64,000 bases of DNA from Iris pallida (GCA_029216955.1 JANAVB010006998.1:3469692-3533691), one strand, 5' to 3'; positions 49,101 to 60,770 are shown, numbered from the stretch's first letter. The notes: generated from the letters alone by a model not told the origin. Translations and numbers: made by a program.

Positions 49101-49700
49101 TTGATGACGGTCGCCTTCCTGCATGTTGCACCAGGTGAAAGCGTTGCCGATGAACTGTAAGGTGGTGAAATGGGTGCTGAAGATGAAATTGTTGAAGTCT
49201 TGTATGGCCGGTACGGAGGGAGGCCGGCCTCCGATTTTTTCTTCTCTATAGGTGATCGCGTTAAACTCCCCGATGCACAGCCAATGAGAGTTGATGTGGA
49301 GGAGATGAATGTCGATGAGGTCATTCCAGAGATATTTTTGCTCTGCAATATCATAGCTGTCGTGGACCGCAGATAGGATGGTGCGTTCAGGGAGCATAGA
49401 GTATTCCCACCAGCATGAGAGGGCCGGCCGGGAGTCCTGGATGATCCCGATTTTGACATCCTTCGTGGAGAGGATCCAAATATCATTTCTGCCTGCTATG
49501 GCAATGGGGATGCCTAGCTGCAACTGGATAGATTTTAATCTTTTAGGAGAGATTTTGGGTTCAAAAATAATGAGGATGTCGATCTTGTGGATTTTCCGAA
49601 GGTCGGAGATTCTCCTTAATGTAGGTTTGTTCGCCAGACCGCGGACATTCTGCGATATGATGTTGGGGGGGGTTTGTTCTGCTTGGTGGTGGATCTGGAT
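46162..49700 (-). pseudogene. LINE ORF2: AP-type endonuclease, reverse transcriptase, zinc-binding C-terminus
   Basis: Endonuclease (49700-48933): SQNVRGLANKPTLRRI near 49650, then SHWLCIGEFNAITYREEKIG near 49270 (the usual GDFN reads GEFN), RLDRAFTN and SSEFDHALLL. Linker and RT (48779-47380): RLKWNIEGDKNSKFFNAYVN, NEHNAPGTDGFTGVFFRICW, VKIEMEKAYDRLDCQFM, GVRQGDPLFSTIFI, a FVDD catalytic box near 47610, then INPSKSVTYAHH and NYLGCPL. The zf-RVT end (46736-46284): WRVINKKLPTDEIL, then CNCCPDRQMETIDHIFCQG. It would nick DNA and prime reverse transcription at the target. The frame is broken at several places (near 48850, 48190, 47660, 47380, 46800), so the copy is dead. Confidence 0.88.
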
Positions 49701-50124
49701 TGAATTGTTGTGTTTTCGTCAGCTGCTTTCTTGGCCTTGTCACCATGTGAGGTTGACGCTTCTGTTGTGTCATAGTCCCTGTGCGATAATGATGCCTTTG
49801 CCTTGGTCATGGTCGGAGGGTCGCTAGAGGGTTGCTCGTGTGGGTCCGTGGGGATGGTGACCAATTCCCCTGCGGAGTCCAGGATGGGATCCTAAGAGGG
49901 AAGAACCAGGGAGTCGCTAGCGCTCCTGATGAGAGGAATGGTTTGCTGGAGAGGGTAACCTGTGGCTATGACTTATAGTCCTCTCCGCACTTGGTCTGGC
50001 TCGAGGATAGCAAGGGTTTCTTCAACAAGGTCTTCGGTGGGGCGTTGTTGATCAGTATTGGTGGTGTCAGTGATCTCCTTAACAATCTCCATGTTAGGGT
50101 AGCTGGGCGCTGTCTCGGAGAGAT

Positions 50125-52253
50125 CTAGATCAGCAAGGGGCATCCAGACTCCATTCGTTGTTCCGCTTCTCCTGAATCTAGAATGTTGAATTGGTTGGAG
50201 AGAGTGAGATCTTGGGTGTTGCAGGAGGTCAATACTATAGTCAGAGCTTTGCTAGGAGGCTCGCTTCGGTCTGTCTTGCCGTCACTGGATCCGGATTGAG
50301 TGTACGAGTTCGGGCGCAGAAAAAAGGGGTGGCTTGGGTGTCCTCCCCTCAACTGACTCGTTGTTTATTCGGGTTGATTTTTTCTTGAGTTTTAGGTGAA
50401 GACGGTGGCAGTGCTTCGGAAGGTGGCCTCTTAAACGGTAATGATTACAGAACATGATGTGGTTGTCGTGGTGGACTTGTTGGGTGTGGGTCTGGTTGCT
50501 TAGCTCTATATTAATACAATTTGGTGGTTCGGTAGTGAGGTCGAGTTCCACGCAGATTTTGGCATAGTGAGCCTTAGTTAGGTTGCTTGTCTCAGGAGCC
50601 GAGGCTGCATACGTTCCGAAGGATTTGGCGATACGCCTAAGAGCCACTTGGACAAAGCAAATAAGGGGTAGATTAGGCAGATTCACCCAGGCGGCGACCC
50701 TCGCTGAGTCTTCTTTGGTAGTAAACCCTTGTGACCACTTAATGATCTTCATCTGGTGGGAGTCAATTTTGTAAGTGCCTTTGGACCACACAGTCCTATG
50801 ATCGCTATCGGAGGAGAGATGGAGAAGAATATGTCTGGAGTCGAGGGGGGCCACTCGGTATTTCGCCGTGAGGCTCCAGCTGGCTATCGTCTCCGGCACC
50901 CTGGAGAGTTTGGGGCAGCCAGAGAAAATTTTAAGGACAAAAGTGGGGGAAGGATGATGACAGAGAAGTCAATTCCATGTCTGAGAAGGGGACCAATGGA
51001 ACAGGGGAATCATGGGGGAACACAATGTCCGGGAGCTTGACGTCGGGGAGAAGGAGACCCTTCGAGGAAGCTAAGTCCAGGCGGAGAGCGGCGGCGAAGG
51101 ACCGTTGAGCTGCTCCAGATGGGGAGGGGTCCTTCGTCACTCCCCCGGAGGGCGGGGGCGGCGATAGGGAGGGACCCGGCTCGGGGCGGGGAAGGGGGCT
51201 GCAGAGACGGCCACGGGGAGCCGGTCAGGGAAAGGGCGGCGGCTAGGGAAACGGCGATGGACAGGGCGGCGACTGTACCAAGAGCAGGGGGAGAAGCCGC
51301 CTGCGGGATAATCGCTGCCGAAAGAGGAGGGAGGGGGGCGAGGACAGCCGCAGCCGGAGGAGGGGGGAGAAGCGTCTCGAACCGCCGCTGGAGGGGCCCC
51401 GACTGTCGGGGACCCGGGGAGGAGGGCGGCGGAAACGAAAGGGGCGGTGGATAGCCGAGCAAATGATGCGGGATCCGGAAGTAGAATGGAGCCGGCTAGG
51501 GAAGCGACAGGGATAGGAGGGCGTGGGCCGGGGAGGAGCGAGGAAAGAGGATAGGGGTTAGGGCTGCGGAGAGCTTAGATGAGTTACGAAGTGGTGCGTA
51601 AAACTGTGGGTGGGGGGCTAATATGCCAGAATACACGGATATGGAGGGAGGATAATACGCGAGAGGGTGGAGCATCTGGCCTGCGTAAAGGTCAGTAGGT
51701 GCTGCACCGAAGTACGCATCAGGAATAAACTGGTGGGGACCATAGGGAGCGTAAGGAAGAGCTGCATAGTGAGCAGTGATTGCAGAAGAGGAGTGGGACC
51801 CCCATGGGGCGCTGAGAAGAGAGTTGCGTACTGCACGGCCAGGAGTAAACGAGTAGGGTTCGCCTCGAGGTATGAGCCGTTGACTACAAACCCGAAGGGC
51901 CTGGGAAAGGGAGACCCGACACCTGCACTGCAGGGGGTTCCCACCTGGATGGGACAGATGTCCTGTCAAAAAATTTGAAAATGGGTATGGGCAGATGCTG
52001 GACACTGAGCTCCGGAGAGCTCCCGGACCTGGAAGGAGAGGGTGGGGGCCAAACAGGGATGGCGCTCGAGGGGCCGAACAAAGGGTCCCACCTGCTCGAT
52101 GGCCAGGCGGGGGAACAGGGCAACTGGGGTAGGGAGGAATGAGGGAAAGAGGGGAGAAGAAGAAGAAGAAGGAGGCGGGGCCGGGAAGGACGGGGAGGGG
52201 GGAGAGGGATGGCCGACCAAAGCTAGCAAATCGGCCGGCCAGAGGGAGACCAT
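50125..52253 (-). pseudogene. LINE ORF1: proline/serine-rich N-terminus, DUF4283 and zinc knuckle
   Basis: From 52253 ([16 protein letters not shown]) a P/S/F-rich, GC-rich stretch runs in changing frames to about 51010. Then 50899-50282 gives the DUF4283 domain (IIKWSQGFTTKEDSARVAAW, VNLPNLPLICFVQVALRRIA, then HYAKICVELDL) and a zinc knuckle CNHYRLRGHLPKHC. In the CX2CX4HX4C pattern the second Cys is Tyr here. This protein would bind the LINE RNA. The N-terminal part is harder to trust because the GC-rich DNA is open in many frames. Confidence 0.7.
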
Positions 52254-52340
52254 CGGATGCCGGGCCGAAAGGAGGGAGAAGGAGGACGAAGAAGCCCTAG
52301 GGTCTCCTCGGGGAGGAGCTCCAACGGAGAGAAGAAGCCA

Positions 52341-52932
<592 letters not shown>

Positions 52933-52980
<48 letters not shown>

Positions 52981-53013
52981 AACAGTAGCTATAATATTAT
53001 ATTGAAACAGTAG

Positions 53014-53080
<67 letters not shown>
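52933..53080. repeat. (TA)n blocks separated by a TTGAACAGTAGCTATAATAT-type unit
   Basis: Two TA tracts surround a pair of related words, TGAACAGTAGCTATAATATT and TGAAACAGTAGCTATAATAT, that recur in the palindrome next to it. Confidence 0.9.
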
Positions 53081-53082
<2 letters not shown>

Positions 53083-53174
53083 AACAGTAGCTATAATATT
53101 ATATTGAAACAGTAGCTATAAAATATATATATATTTTATAGCTACTGTTTCAATATAATATTATAGCTACTGTT

Positions 53175-53176
<2 letters not shown>
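53081..53176. repeat. Perfect 96-bp palindrome extended by (TA)n arms
   Basis: The two 48-base arms, centred between 53128 and 53129, are exact reverse complements by my base-by-base reading. The outer (TA)n tracts (53021-53080 and 53177-53233) extend the self-complementary region to about 200 bp. Each arm contains TGAACAGTAGCTATAATATT and TGAAACAGTAGCTATAAAAT. Confidence 0.92.
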
Positions 53177-53233
<57 letters not shown>

Positions 53234-53236
<3 letters not shown>

Positions 53237-53840
53237 AAACAGTAGCTATAATATTATAATAATTAACCATCATAAACTAATACATTTAATGATATTAATG
53301 ACAAACTAATAATAATAATAATACAATTGTTAATAATACTAATTAACACCCTTACATACATACAGTCATACGTATGTGCTGATGTTGTATAAGCCTCCAT
53401 CCCACTTGCTTTTATTATCGGAACCCCCATTTCCTTCTCTCCAGGAAAGAGGAAAATATCCACACCCCAAAATTACATAAAAGGAAAAGAAGGGAAGAGA
53501 GGAGAGATTGAGCTCACCGTGAGAGCGTTTTCAGTGGGAGGCCAGCGGCGTCGGCGGGGAAGCAGCTGGCCGCGGTGCCGGCGGATCCGGCTAGGGTGGC
53601 CACCGTAGGGCGCTCACCGGACAGAGTCGTCGGCCATGGCGCCGGAGAAGCTACACGTGGCACTCACGGGCGCGGAAGCGACGATGGCCAGGGACGACCG
53701 GAGGCACTCGTCCCGAAGGCGGGGTCCAGGTTCAACTGGGCGGCTTGGCCAGGATAGGGGGCTGGCCAGCTCGGCATCGACGAAGGTTTGGTCCTTCCTT
53801 GTAATTTGTTTTTGTCGGAATGAATGTGCTATAAAAAATT
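53234..53840. other. Unassigned segment, AT-rich then GC-rich
   Basis: The GC-rich part (53520-53780) has short frames on both strands, for example MAPEKLHVALTGAEATMARD on the plus strand, with a good start context but no recognisable domain. It may be the leader part of an LTR, as LTRs C, E and F have similar blocks, or old host sequence into which the next LTR inserted. Confidence 0.35.
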
Positions 53841-54202
53841 TGTCACGACCCGCACCCGCTTTTCGGATACGAGACGTGTCCAAGCCAGCCTACGCCGTAG
53901 AGTCAGCGGTAGAACGCTGTCACGGCCATGATGCTCAAAATCACAAAATATAATATTTATTTCTCATTCACATTATTAAATCAAATTATTACAAGATTTA
54001 TATTTAAAGAAAAGTACAAAGTTCTCACAAAATTATAAGAAAGACAACTACATGAATACCAACTACTTAACTAGCCTCTAGGTTTGGCGCCCTCCGCATA
54101 TACCCATGTCTCCCGAATCCGATGCTAAAGGCATCCGTGACTAATCTGTAAAATTTTGATTTCCAGTCAGGAATGGAACGAGTACAATTTATTGAATGCA
54201 GT
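53841..54202 (-). mobile_element. Second partial copy of LTR F, cut by element T
   Basis: TGTCACGACCCGCACCCGC to GAATGCAGT is strongly similar to 43769-44128, including the CGGATACGAGACGTGTCC and CACATTATTAAATCAAATTA words. Similarity stops exactly at 54202, where LTR T begins. It lacks an adjoining primer site, so it is not shown to pair with the copy at 43769. Confidence 0.8.
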
Positions 54203-55066
54203 TGTTTGCAAAAATAAAAGTGCTTTTTATTTCACAAACTTTGTAAGAAGATTATAATTGAATTCTGGGAAAGTACAACTATAGGAATCCGATCTGAAGA
54301 CGATCGCTTTATCCCTCAGACGATGTGAACTTTGAAGACGATAGCCTCTGAAGAATGCAGCAGCACTTGGGCAAGAACTCCTGATCTCTCTGATGATCTT
54401 GAATGATCGGCTCTTGATAATGAAGGACTTGAAACTCTATTTATAGAGTTCTGGAAAATAACTAATTAGTTGTTATTTTTGGATTACGCAGACTGGATTG
54501 TACAGGCATTGGACTGCGCAAACAGCAAACTGCGCTGGCAGTTACTCGATCGTGGCTCAACTGTATTAGACGTGTGGCATTGTTTGATTGAAATGTGCAT
54601 GGTCATGTACAGACGGTTGCCACGTGGTAAGCAATTGATGGTATGTAGGCCACATATAAAATGTCAGTTTTCATGATGGATTGTGCCGCTTAAACTGCGC
54701 TAGCTTCAGACTGCGCTAGGATTGAACTGCGCTGAAGAGGATCTAGCAGACTGCGCTTCTGTCGGGCTGTCAGATTGTGCTGGGAGTTGACAGCTGGACC
54801 GCGCTAACAGCTGTCCTAGAATGCGATACGGCTCAAAAAACGAACAGACTCCTCGCTTTTCGGGCTGTCAGTTGTCAGAAAATCTGATTTTGTGTCAGGT
54901 AATGATGACGTTGCCACGTCAGCATTGCGCGCTTGGATATTGGCACAGTTCAACCTCGCGCTGTTGATTTGTTGCGCAATCTGCTTCCTGCGCAGTTTAT
55001 TGAAGGGTGCGTAATTTGGTTTTCATTGCTTTTTTAATGGGTGCAACTTGATTTTTAGGACCTACA
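54203..55066 (-). repeat. 3' LTR of element T
   Basis: Starts TGTTTGCAAAAATAAAAG where LTR F2 similarity ends and finishes GGACCTACA before a pyrimidine tract: 864 bp, TG to CA. Minus-strand TATAAATA at 54438-54445 (CTCTATAAATAGAG) is the likely element promoter. The body is rich in TGCGC words. Without the second LTR in the window the borders are inferred. Confidence 0.65.
54438..54445 (-). promoter_or_regulatory. LTR TATA box of element T
   Basis: Minus strand TATAAATA within the near-palindrome AACTCTATAAATAGAGTT. It points toward the element's pol orientation. Confidence 0.5.
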
Positions 55067-55080
55067 AGAAGACCCCCTTC
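55067..55080 (-). promoter_or_regulatory. Putative polypurine tract of element T
   Basis: Minus strand GAAGGGGGTCTTCT next to the LTR start TGTAGGTCC. It is interrupted by pyrimidines, so less perfect than the tracts of elements B and G. Confidence 0.5.
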
Positions 55081-55235
55081 AAAGTTTTCGAAATTTAAAA
55101 ATATTCAAAGTTTTGAAATACTTTGAATTTCGAATTTAAAATCAAGTTGCGCAAGTAGAGCTTTGACTACGCGTTTGGAGGAATCAGCTCCAACTTTTTG
55201 GCACAATCTGAGGTGATTGTTACAATTCTGAAAAC

Positions 55236-55243
55236 TATAAATA
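55236..55243 (+). promoter_or_regulatory. TATA box of the antisense PMD gene
   Basis: TATAAATA in the context AAAACTATAAATAGTTTCC, plus strand, about 100 bp before the first coding exon, with a pyrimidine-rich leader (TTCCTTCCTACTCC) between. It lies in the internal region just inside the LTR, on the strand opposite to pol. Confidence 0.65.
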
Positions 55244-55453
55244 GTTTCCATTCTCATTTTGTCAACCTTTACTTGCTTTCGATTTTCTGAAGAGATAAAA
55301 GCTTCCTTCCTACTCCGACTACTTCTCCTTCCTCTCGCCGTCGACGTTAAAGGCTCCTAAGCGAACTGCCACCGAGAAGGGCAAGGCTTCGGCCGAATCC
55401 TCGACTCGTGTTGGGCCACGAGCATCTCGCCATGCGATTGGCCACCCAGCGCT

Positions 55454-55897
55454 GTAAGGTAGATGATAAACTCGATCGAAACCCTTTTTAGGGTTCTTGA
55501 CATTTTTGAACCTTCATACCTCTCTCTTTTTAGAGATTGATGGTATTGCGCCGCCCTGTTTAGGGTTTTAGTTGCACACCCAATAGTTTTCATTTTTATG
55601 AAAACTATATTCTTGCGCAATCGATTGGAAAGCGCTGGCAGATGTTCGGCACAATCCATCAATTTGTGCAAGTCGGGTGAGTCAGCGCAAACTGATGCCT
55701 TGCACAAGTGGGTTAGCACAACCTGATGTCTTGCACAAGTAGATGTGTTGGCGCAATTGGATACTTTGTGGATGTGGGCGGCATTGGCGCAATCTGATGC
55801 TTTGCACATAGCGCAATTTGATGAACTCTTTTTAAAGAAAATTTGTGATTTTGAATGTACTGATCTTTATCTCTTTATTTGATGCAATTAACCTCAG
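55454..55897 (+). other. Intron 1 of the antisense PMD gene, with internal repeats
   Basis: GTAAGG donor directly after the CT of an Ala-Leu codon pair; acceptor AACCTCAG before GAAAGATCC. Joining keeps the frame (phase 2). The second half (55640-55815) has about five degenerate units of about 35 bp with GCGCAA, CTGATG and TTGCACAAGT. Confidence 0.75.
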
Positions 55898-58893
55898 GAA
55901 AGATCCAAATTATGAGGACTTTGTAGGATCTTTGGCGGAACCTGATTTCAAGGTGGATCTTTTCCATGTGACATATCCTCAATATGCCTTGCCGTCATCT
56001 CGACAAGCCATCCTGATGGCCCAAGATAATGAAACTCTGCTGTGTTTGATGAACGGCCAGCCACTCCAAACTGCAGATACAGTTACTCATAAGAAGCCGT
56101 TGTTCCTGTTCGATAAGGCTTTCGACAAGAACTCTCAGCCTAGACCTCGCATGGAATAGAGACTTTTTCAAAGAGGCGAGAAGATGATACTTCTACCGGC
56201 GATTTCCAGATGCCTTCCTCTGTCTCGCTATGCTTTTGCGAGCTATCCCAGAAGGATGAAATGGGATATAACTCTACTTCAGCAAGCTCGAACAGGGAAT
56301 ATCTGTGTGAAGAAGGGCCCAAACAGCAAAGACATGTTCTGCAGTTCCTCTGAACGTCACAGCTCCCTACTCAGAGGACTGAAACCCGCTTGCATCCTAT
56401 CGGAAAACTCTTCCCTGCTGCTACCAGTCAGAACTTCGATATTCGCAAATGAGTTTACGAAAGTTGAGGGAAGATATCCAGACCAAGATATTCGATTGAC
56501 AGGTCTTGTGAATCCAGATAACAAGAGATGGATCTGTATAGCCAATTGGATATTGGCTCAATTTGAAGACCAGCTGAAGGAGATTGAGCTATACCAAGCG
56601 GTATACGCCACCGTTTATGGTTTCCCGCCTAATCCGTATCTATTCCTTGCATTGGCAGAGAGATACAACTACAGAACGGGGAATTTTATGACACCATACG
56701 GAGAAATCGGATTGGCTTTACACGAGATGAAGTACATCTCCAGCCTGCCAATGGGGGATATCCCCTTTAAAGAATTTGTCCCGACCAATGATGAGTTGGA
56801 CAAATTATGCCAAGAAAATGTTGACATGGTGGCTATCTTTGAAGAGCTGCTATGCCACTACAAGATCTGTTCCTTATACTGTAAGAGTGGTACATCCGGC
56901 ACCTGCTACTCAACCAAATGGTTGTCGTATCTCTTTCTCAACAATATCATTGAGAAGAAGACCAAGGAGCACGATAACTGCAAACCCACCTTCTTCAGAC
57001 CACTTAGCAACAACGAAGTGATAGGGTTGATGGAAGAGAGCAAAGATATGGATATCAAGATCAAGGATGATCTCTAATGTCCTCCTTTCAAGGAAGGAGA
57101 CATTATTGAAAGCTACATGAGGCTAGGCTACAGGCCCATGTCGAAGGAAGCCCAGCTGGCGGGTTTTCTCACTTATTGGCTTCGTCGATACGTCGTTCCT
57201 GGATCCAGCACCGTCGATCGCTTTCATCGAGGCGTACTATTTGCTGCTGTCCACTTAGTCTTCGGCTACTGGATGGATCTATTGTCAGCGATGACTTGCA
57301 GAGTGAATGCTAGCCTCCACCTTTTTGTCGATCAAATGCTTCGAGGAAAGGGCGAGAAAGGAAGCTTTCCTCGACTGTAGCTACCATACACATATCTGTT
57401 CGGATGGCTGCTTCTGCACTATCCTTTACTGATGAACCCCGATATGGGGGCGGTGAGCGGCAGCTTTTTGAAGAGATTCTCCAAAAGCAAGTAGATATAT
57501 ACCACTTTAAGAGATTGCAGGTGTGATCTGAATCTCGGAAAGGGATGGAACTTCTATTGTGTTCCTCCTCCAGTTGGCTACGAGCATATGTCCACCAACC
57601 TTGTCGACTATGGGAGGTCACAGCCTCTTGGCCACACAATTTTTGACTGGTTGAAGATGATCCGGCCATCTCACTTGGTGTACCGGTTTGAAGATGAATA
57701 CTATCGGAGCCTTATCTCCCTAGCCGTTTTGCACGCCAATTCGGCTATGACCAATTCCATGTGGGCAAATGCCATAACGTGCCTACAGGGAAAAGGTTAT
57801 CTGATCGATGGAGCCCGGGCTTGGGCTTACTATAATGCTCGGGACACGAGGACGATGTTCTCGATGTCGCTAAAGAGCGATCATGGTCCTCGCATGTTAT
57901 ATACTTATTCGCTCTTCTACACATCGGCGAATACTTTTGCTGAGAATTTTAACTTAGCAGATAGCTTTGCGACAGCAACGCGATTCAAGAAAGGAGCACC
58001 TGCTTTGATGCTTCCTGATAATAATGAAGAGGATGAGCCAGCTGATGCACCGTTGGAAGCTTCGAGAGAAGCCAACTTCCCTGAAGAAGTCAACGAGCCG
58101 CTGCGCGTTTGTTTGAAGGTCGTCAGATCTCCAATCAAGGAGAGGAAGAAAAGGAAGGCGAAAGAACCTTCTTCTCCAATTTTTAAGAGGAAGATTGTCT
58201 TAGAATCTTCAGAAAGGGTCACTACCCGGTCGCAATCTCGACAGCATGCTGAGTCGACTCAGAGAGAAGAGGTGACGACTTCGACCTCTCTTCAAAGGCA
58301 AGTAGATGTTGTAGATGTAGAGAGTCCGGAGAGACCTTTACGCAGAAAGAAAATAGTTTTCAGGAGGAAAGTGGCCACTCCTCCAAGACCTATCCTGTCA
58401 TCGGTCGTGACCAGTGCTATCGTCGGAGTCATGATGTCGTCTCCTATACCTGCCCTTGAACCCAGGCATAAAGCTTTCAGTCCAGAGAAGAGGGACGAGG
58501 TTATAGAGACCAGGGAAGAAATTGCGGAGACAGCAGATGAGGCTGCGAAGTCAAATGAGCCTAAACCATCTTCCGAAGTACTGCAATCTCCAACACTTGC
58601 AACAGAAACCGCCCACCTTCCAGCTTCTCTTCGATCACTACGTGCCGAAGAAGATAAGTTAATGATTGAGGTACTGGAAGATTGTGACTTTGGCTTCCAC
58701 GATTATGTAGATCCAGTTGCCGCAACTGATAGTGAAAAAGCACGAGAAGAGAGTGAAAGTGATGAAGATACATTAGCAGAGGCTGTTGATGACACTCTGA
58801 ATCCAGAAGAGGATGCTAATGTACATGCATCCCTAGAGAAGAATGCGGATAAAGAAGTAGCACCGGAAGGAGCTACTGTCACCCATCAAGGAG

Positions 58894-58968
58894 GTATTGG
58901 TATTGACTGATATTAATACCCTTCTTTTATGGATTAAATGGTTGACATCATAATTTTTATCCATGTAG
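58894..58968 (+). other. Intron 2 of the antisense PMD gene
   Basis: 75 nt, GTATTGG to CATGTAG, T-rich, phase 1 on both sides. Without splicing the frame stops at once at 58908. Confidence 0.75.
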
Positions 58969-59157
58969 ATATTCAACTTTCTTCGATTCCTCCAATATGT
59001 ACTGATATAGTACAAATAAAGGCGATAGCCAGCAGTAGCCGTCATTTATCAGGCGGCTCTGAAGTGGGTAGTAGCCAGGCAGTAATGTCTGAAGCTACTT
59101 CTGCGAGGCTACAACCCATGTCAGCAGATGACCAACTTGTCATTGGTCCCAGTAATG

Positions 59158-59235
59158 GTAAGATTGCCCTTACTTTTGATCCTTTTCGATAATTTCTAAT
59201 AATAGCAAACTGATGGGGTTTATTTGATTTTGTAG
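59158..59235 (+). other. Intron 3 of the antisense PMD gene
   Basis: 78 nt, GTAAGATTG to GATTTTGTAG, phase 1, restores the frame into EEHLGGATSS. Confidence 0.75.
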
Positions 59236-60144
59236 AGGAACATCTGGGAGGAGCAACTAGCTCTACCATGGCTCCCTTGTCCAAAGAGACTACAGTTCAT
59301 GCAACCAAACTTCCGTATGTGCAGGCACCTGCTGCTTCAACGTCTATGGGAGTAGCTGCTACACCCGGTGCCATAGCTACTAACAGATTTATAATTGGTT
59401 CCTTCACCAACCTCTTCTTCAATTCATTAGGACCCTTAGTAGAAAGGGTAATGGAGAAAGAAGATGTTGGTTTCATCACAGTTAGAGGTCCAACCTCTAA
59501 TCTGATCGGTGCCATCCGAAGTCAGGGTGATGAAGCTCAAGCTGCTTATCTCGAACACATACTGGATGAGCTGGAGGAATCAATTAAAATCTACAGAGAT
59601 CTTAATCGGGGGAAGGTAGAGCCCTTGGTACATGCTGAGTTTGAGAGGATGTCTCGAGAGGCTACAGTTACGAAAGCTAATTTCTAGATTTTCTTGGACA
59701 CTTTTGCTACCAAGTCTTCAGAGTATAACTCCCAGATAGAAATAATAGCATCTGCTGCAGGGAGAAGGAAAAGAAAGTTGCTGAGCTGAAAGCAGAGTTC
59801 GATCGACTTCAAGAAGAGTTGAGAATTGTTCAACTTGCTCTGGAAGAAGAGACCACTCAACATCAAGCTGCAGTCCAGCAACTGGACATTCTGACCCACG
59901 AAAGAAATGAGTATGTCCGGACTCATCAAGCTGAAATCTCCCGCCAACTAGTAACCTTACCGACTTTTGATGATAAATCTGGAATGGAGGAAGCTAGAAA
60001 GCGGGTGATGGATTCTCGGAAGGAGCAACTTCAAACTTTAAAGCACCAGATGGCTAGTTTGATGACTCCACCAGCTGAATAGAAAGATTTTTTGTATCTT
60101 CTATTTTATGACATGTCTTTTTATAATACCTTTTAATTTTGATT

Positions 60145-60150
60145 AATAAA
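60145..60150 (+). terminator. Polyadenylation signal of the antisense PMD gene
   Basis: AATAAA 63 bases after the stop codon at 60080-60082, preceded by T-rich sequence with TTTTAATTTTG. Confidence 0.5.
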
Positions 60151-60392
60151 AAGACATTCTCTTTGTGGCTCTATTATTTATTGCATATCTCATTCGGATA
60201 TAAATAATAGAGATAGAAAATATATCCAGAGGTCCGGGACATGATATATTTCTTGATTTAGAAAATAATTATATTCATTATATCTGCTCAGAGGTAATGT
60301 GGACATGACAGAATATAATTTGTTGAATATCATTATTTCAGTAGACAACTTAATCAAAGGTAACAAATACATGATAAGTTGCTGATATGAGT

Positions 60393-60664
60393 GAACGGAT
60401 GAATCGTCAAAATATATGAACAAAATAAATAGTTGGAATGAACGGATGAACCGTCAGAGGAATTGAATGAACGGGTGATCCGTCGGATGAATGGATGAAC
60501 GGGTGAACCGTCGGATGAATGGATGAACGGATGAACCGTCGGATAAATGTAATGAACGGGCGAACCGTCGGATAAATGTAGTGAACGGGCGAACTGTCGA
60601 ATAAATGTAATGAACGGGCAAACCGTCGGATAAATGTAGTGAACGGGCGAACCGTCGAATGAAT
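60393..60664 (+). repeat. 28-29 bp tandem array upstream of the second antisense ORF
   Basis: GAACGG starts at 60440, 60469, 60497, 60525, 60554, 60583, 60612 and 60641, i.e. eight units with a period of 28-29 bp, plus a further unit at 60393. The consensus has GAACGGGCGAACCGTCGG followed by ATAAATGTA. Each unit carries a small inverted repeat ACGG-N4-CCGT. Long antiparallel frames here are translation of the repeat. Confidence 0.93.
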
Positions 60665-60716
60665 GTAATGAATGTTGCGAAGAACGCGTCGCTTCGATGT
60701 TTCAAGAATCTCTGCC

Positions 60717-60724
60717 TATAAATA
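60717..60724 (+). promoter_or_regulatory. TATA box of the second antisense ORF
   Basis: TATAAATA in CTGCCTATAAATAGAACAG, 54 bases before the ATG at 60771 and about 50 bp after the tandem array. Confidence 0.65.
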
Positions 60725-60770
60725 GAACAGAAATTTAGATGGAATGATCACTTTCACTTTTAACAAGAAA

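Larger units (their letters stand above)
45963..52340 (-). mobile_element. L1-type LINE, near full length, degenerate
   Basis: Minus-strand order: GC-rich 5' part and ORF1 (52253-50125), then ORF2 with endonuclease, RT and zinc-binding C-terminus (49864-46162), then a 3' UTR ending with TTTAATAAAAGGAAGGGG and an AT-rich tail near 45970. Length (about 6.4 kb) fits a full plant L1. Both ends abut AT-microsatellite sequence, so a target duplication cannot be read with certainty. All ORFs are interrupted. Confidence 0.8.
55342..60082 (+). pseudogene. Antisense gene of element T: plant mobile domain protein with coiled-coil tail, spliced, with nonsense mutations
   Basis: Four plus-strand exons: about 55342-55453, 55898-58893, 58969-59157 and 59236-60082, joined by GT-AG introns whose phases agree (exon 2 is 2996 nt = 1+998x3+1; exon 3 is 189 nt = 2+62x3+1). 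Predicted length is about 1,350-1,400 codons. Exon 1 is basic (KAPKRTATEKGKASAESSTR) and its ATG seems lost. Exon 2 has the plant mobile domain: LALAERYNYRTGNFMTPYGE, IGLALHEMKYISSLPMGDIP, and GFLTYWLRRYVVPGSSTVDR near 57160; then a long charged linker with KKRKAKEPS-type basic clusters. Exon 4 ends in a coiled coil (ELKAEFDRLQEELRIVQLAL). In-frame stops lie at 56157, 57075, 57378, 57492 and 59685, with a one-base shift near 59759. PMD proteins in plants (MAIN/MAIL1 family) act in silencing and genome stability, and PMDs also occur in transposons. Its role in the element is unknown. Confidence 0.75.

Noticed and set aside
53636..53953. Possible host gene beginning MAPEKLHV
   Set aside because: The frame runs straight into LTR F2 at 53841, has no recognisable domain, and the GC-rich stretch is open on both strands.
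60430..60680. CRISPR-like spaced repeats
   Set aside because: The units are contiguous, with no unique spacers; the context is a plant retrotransposon.
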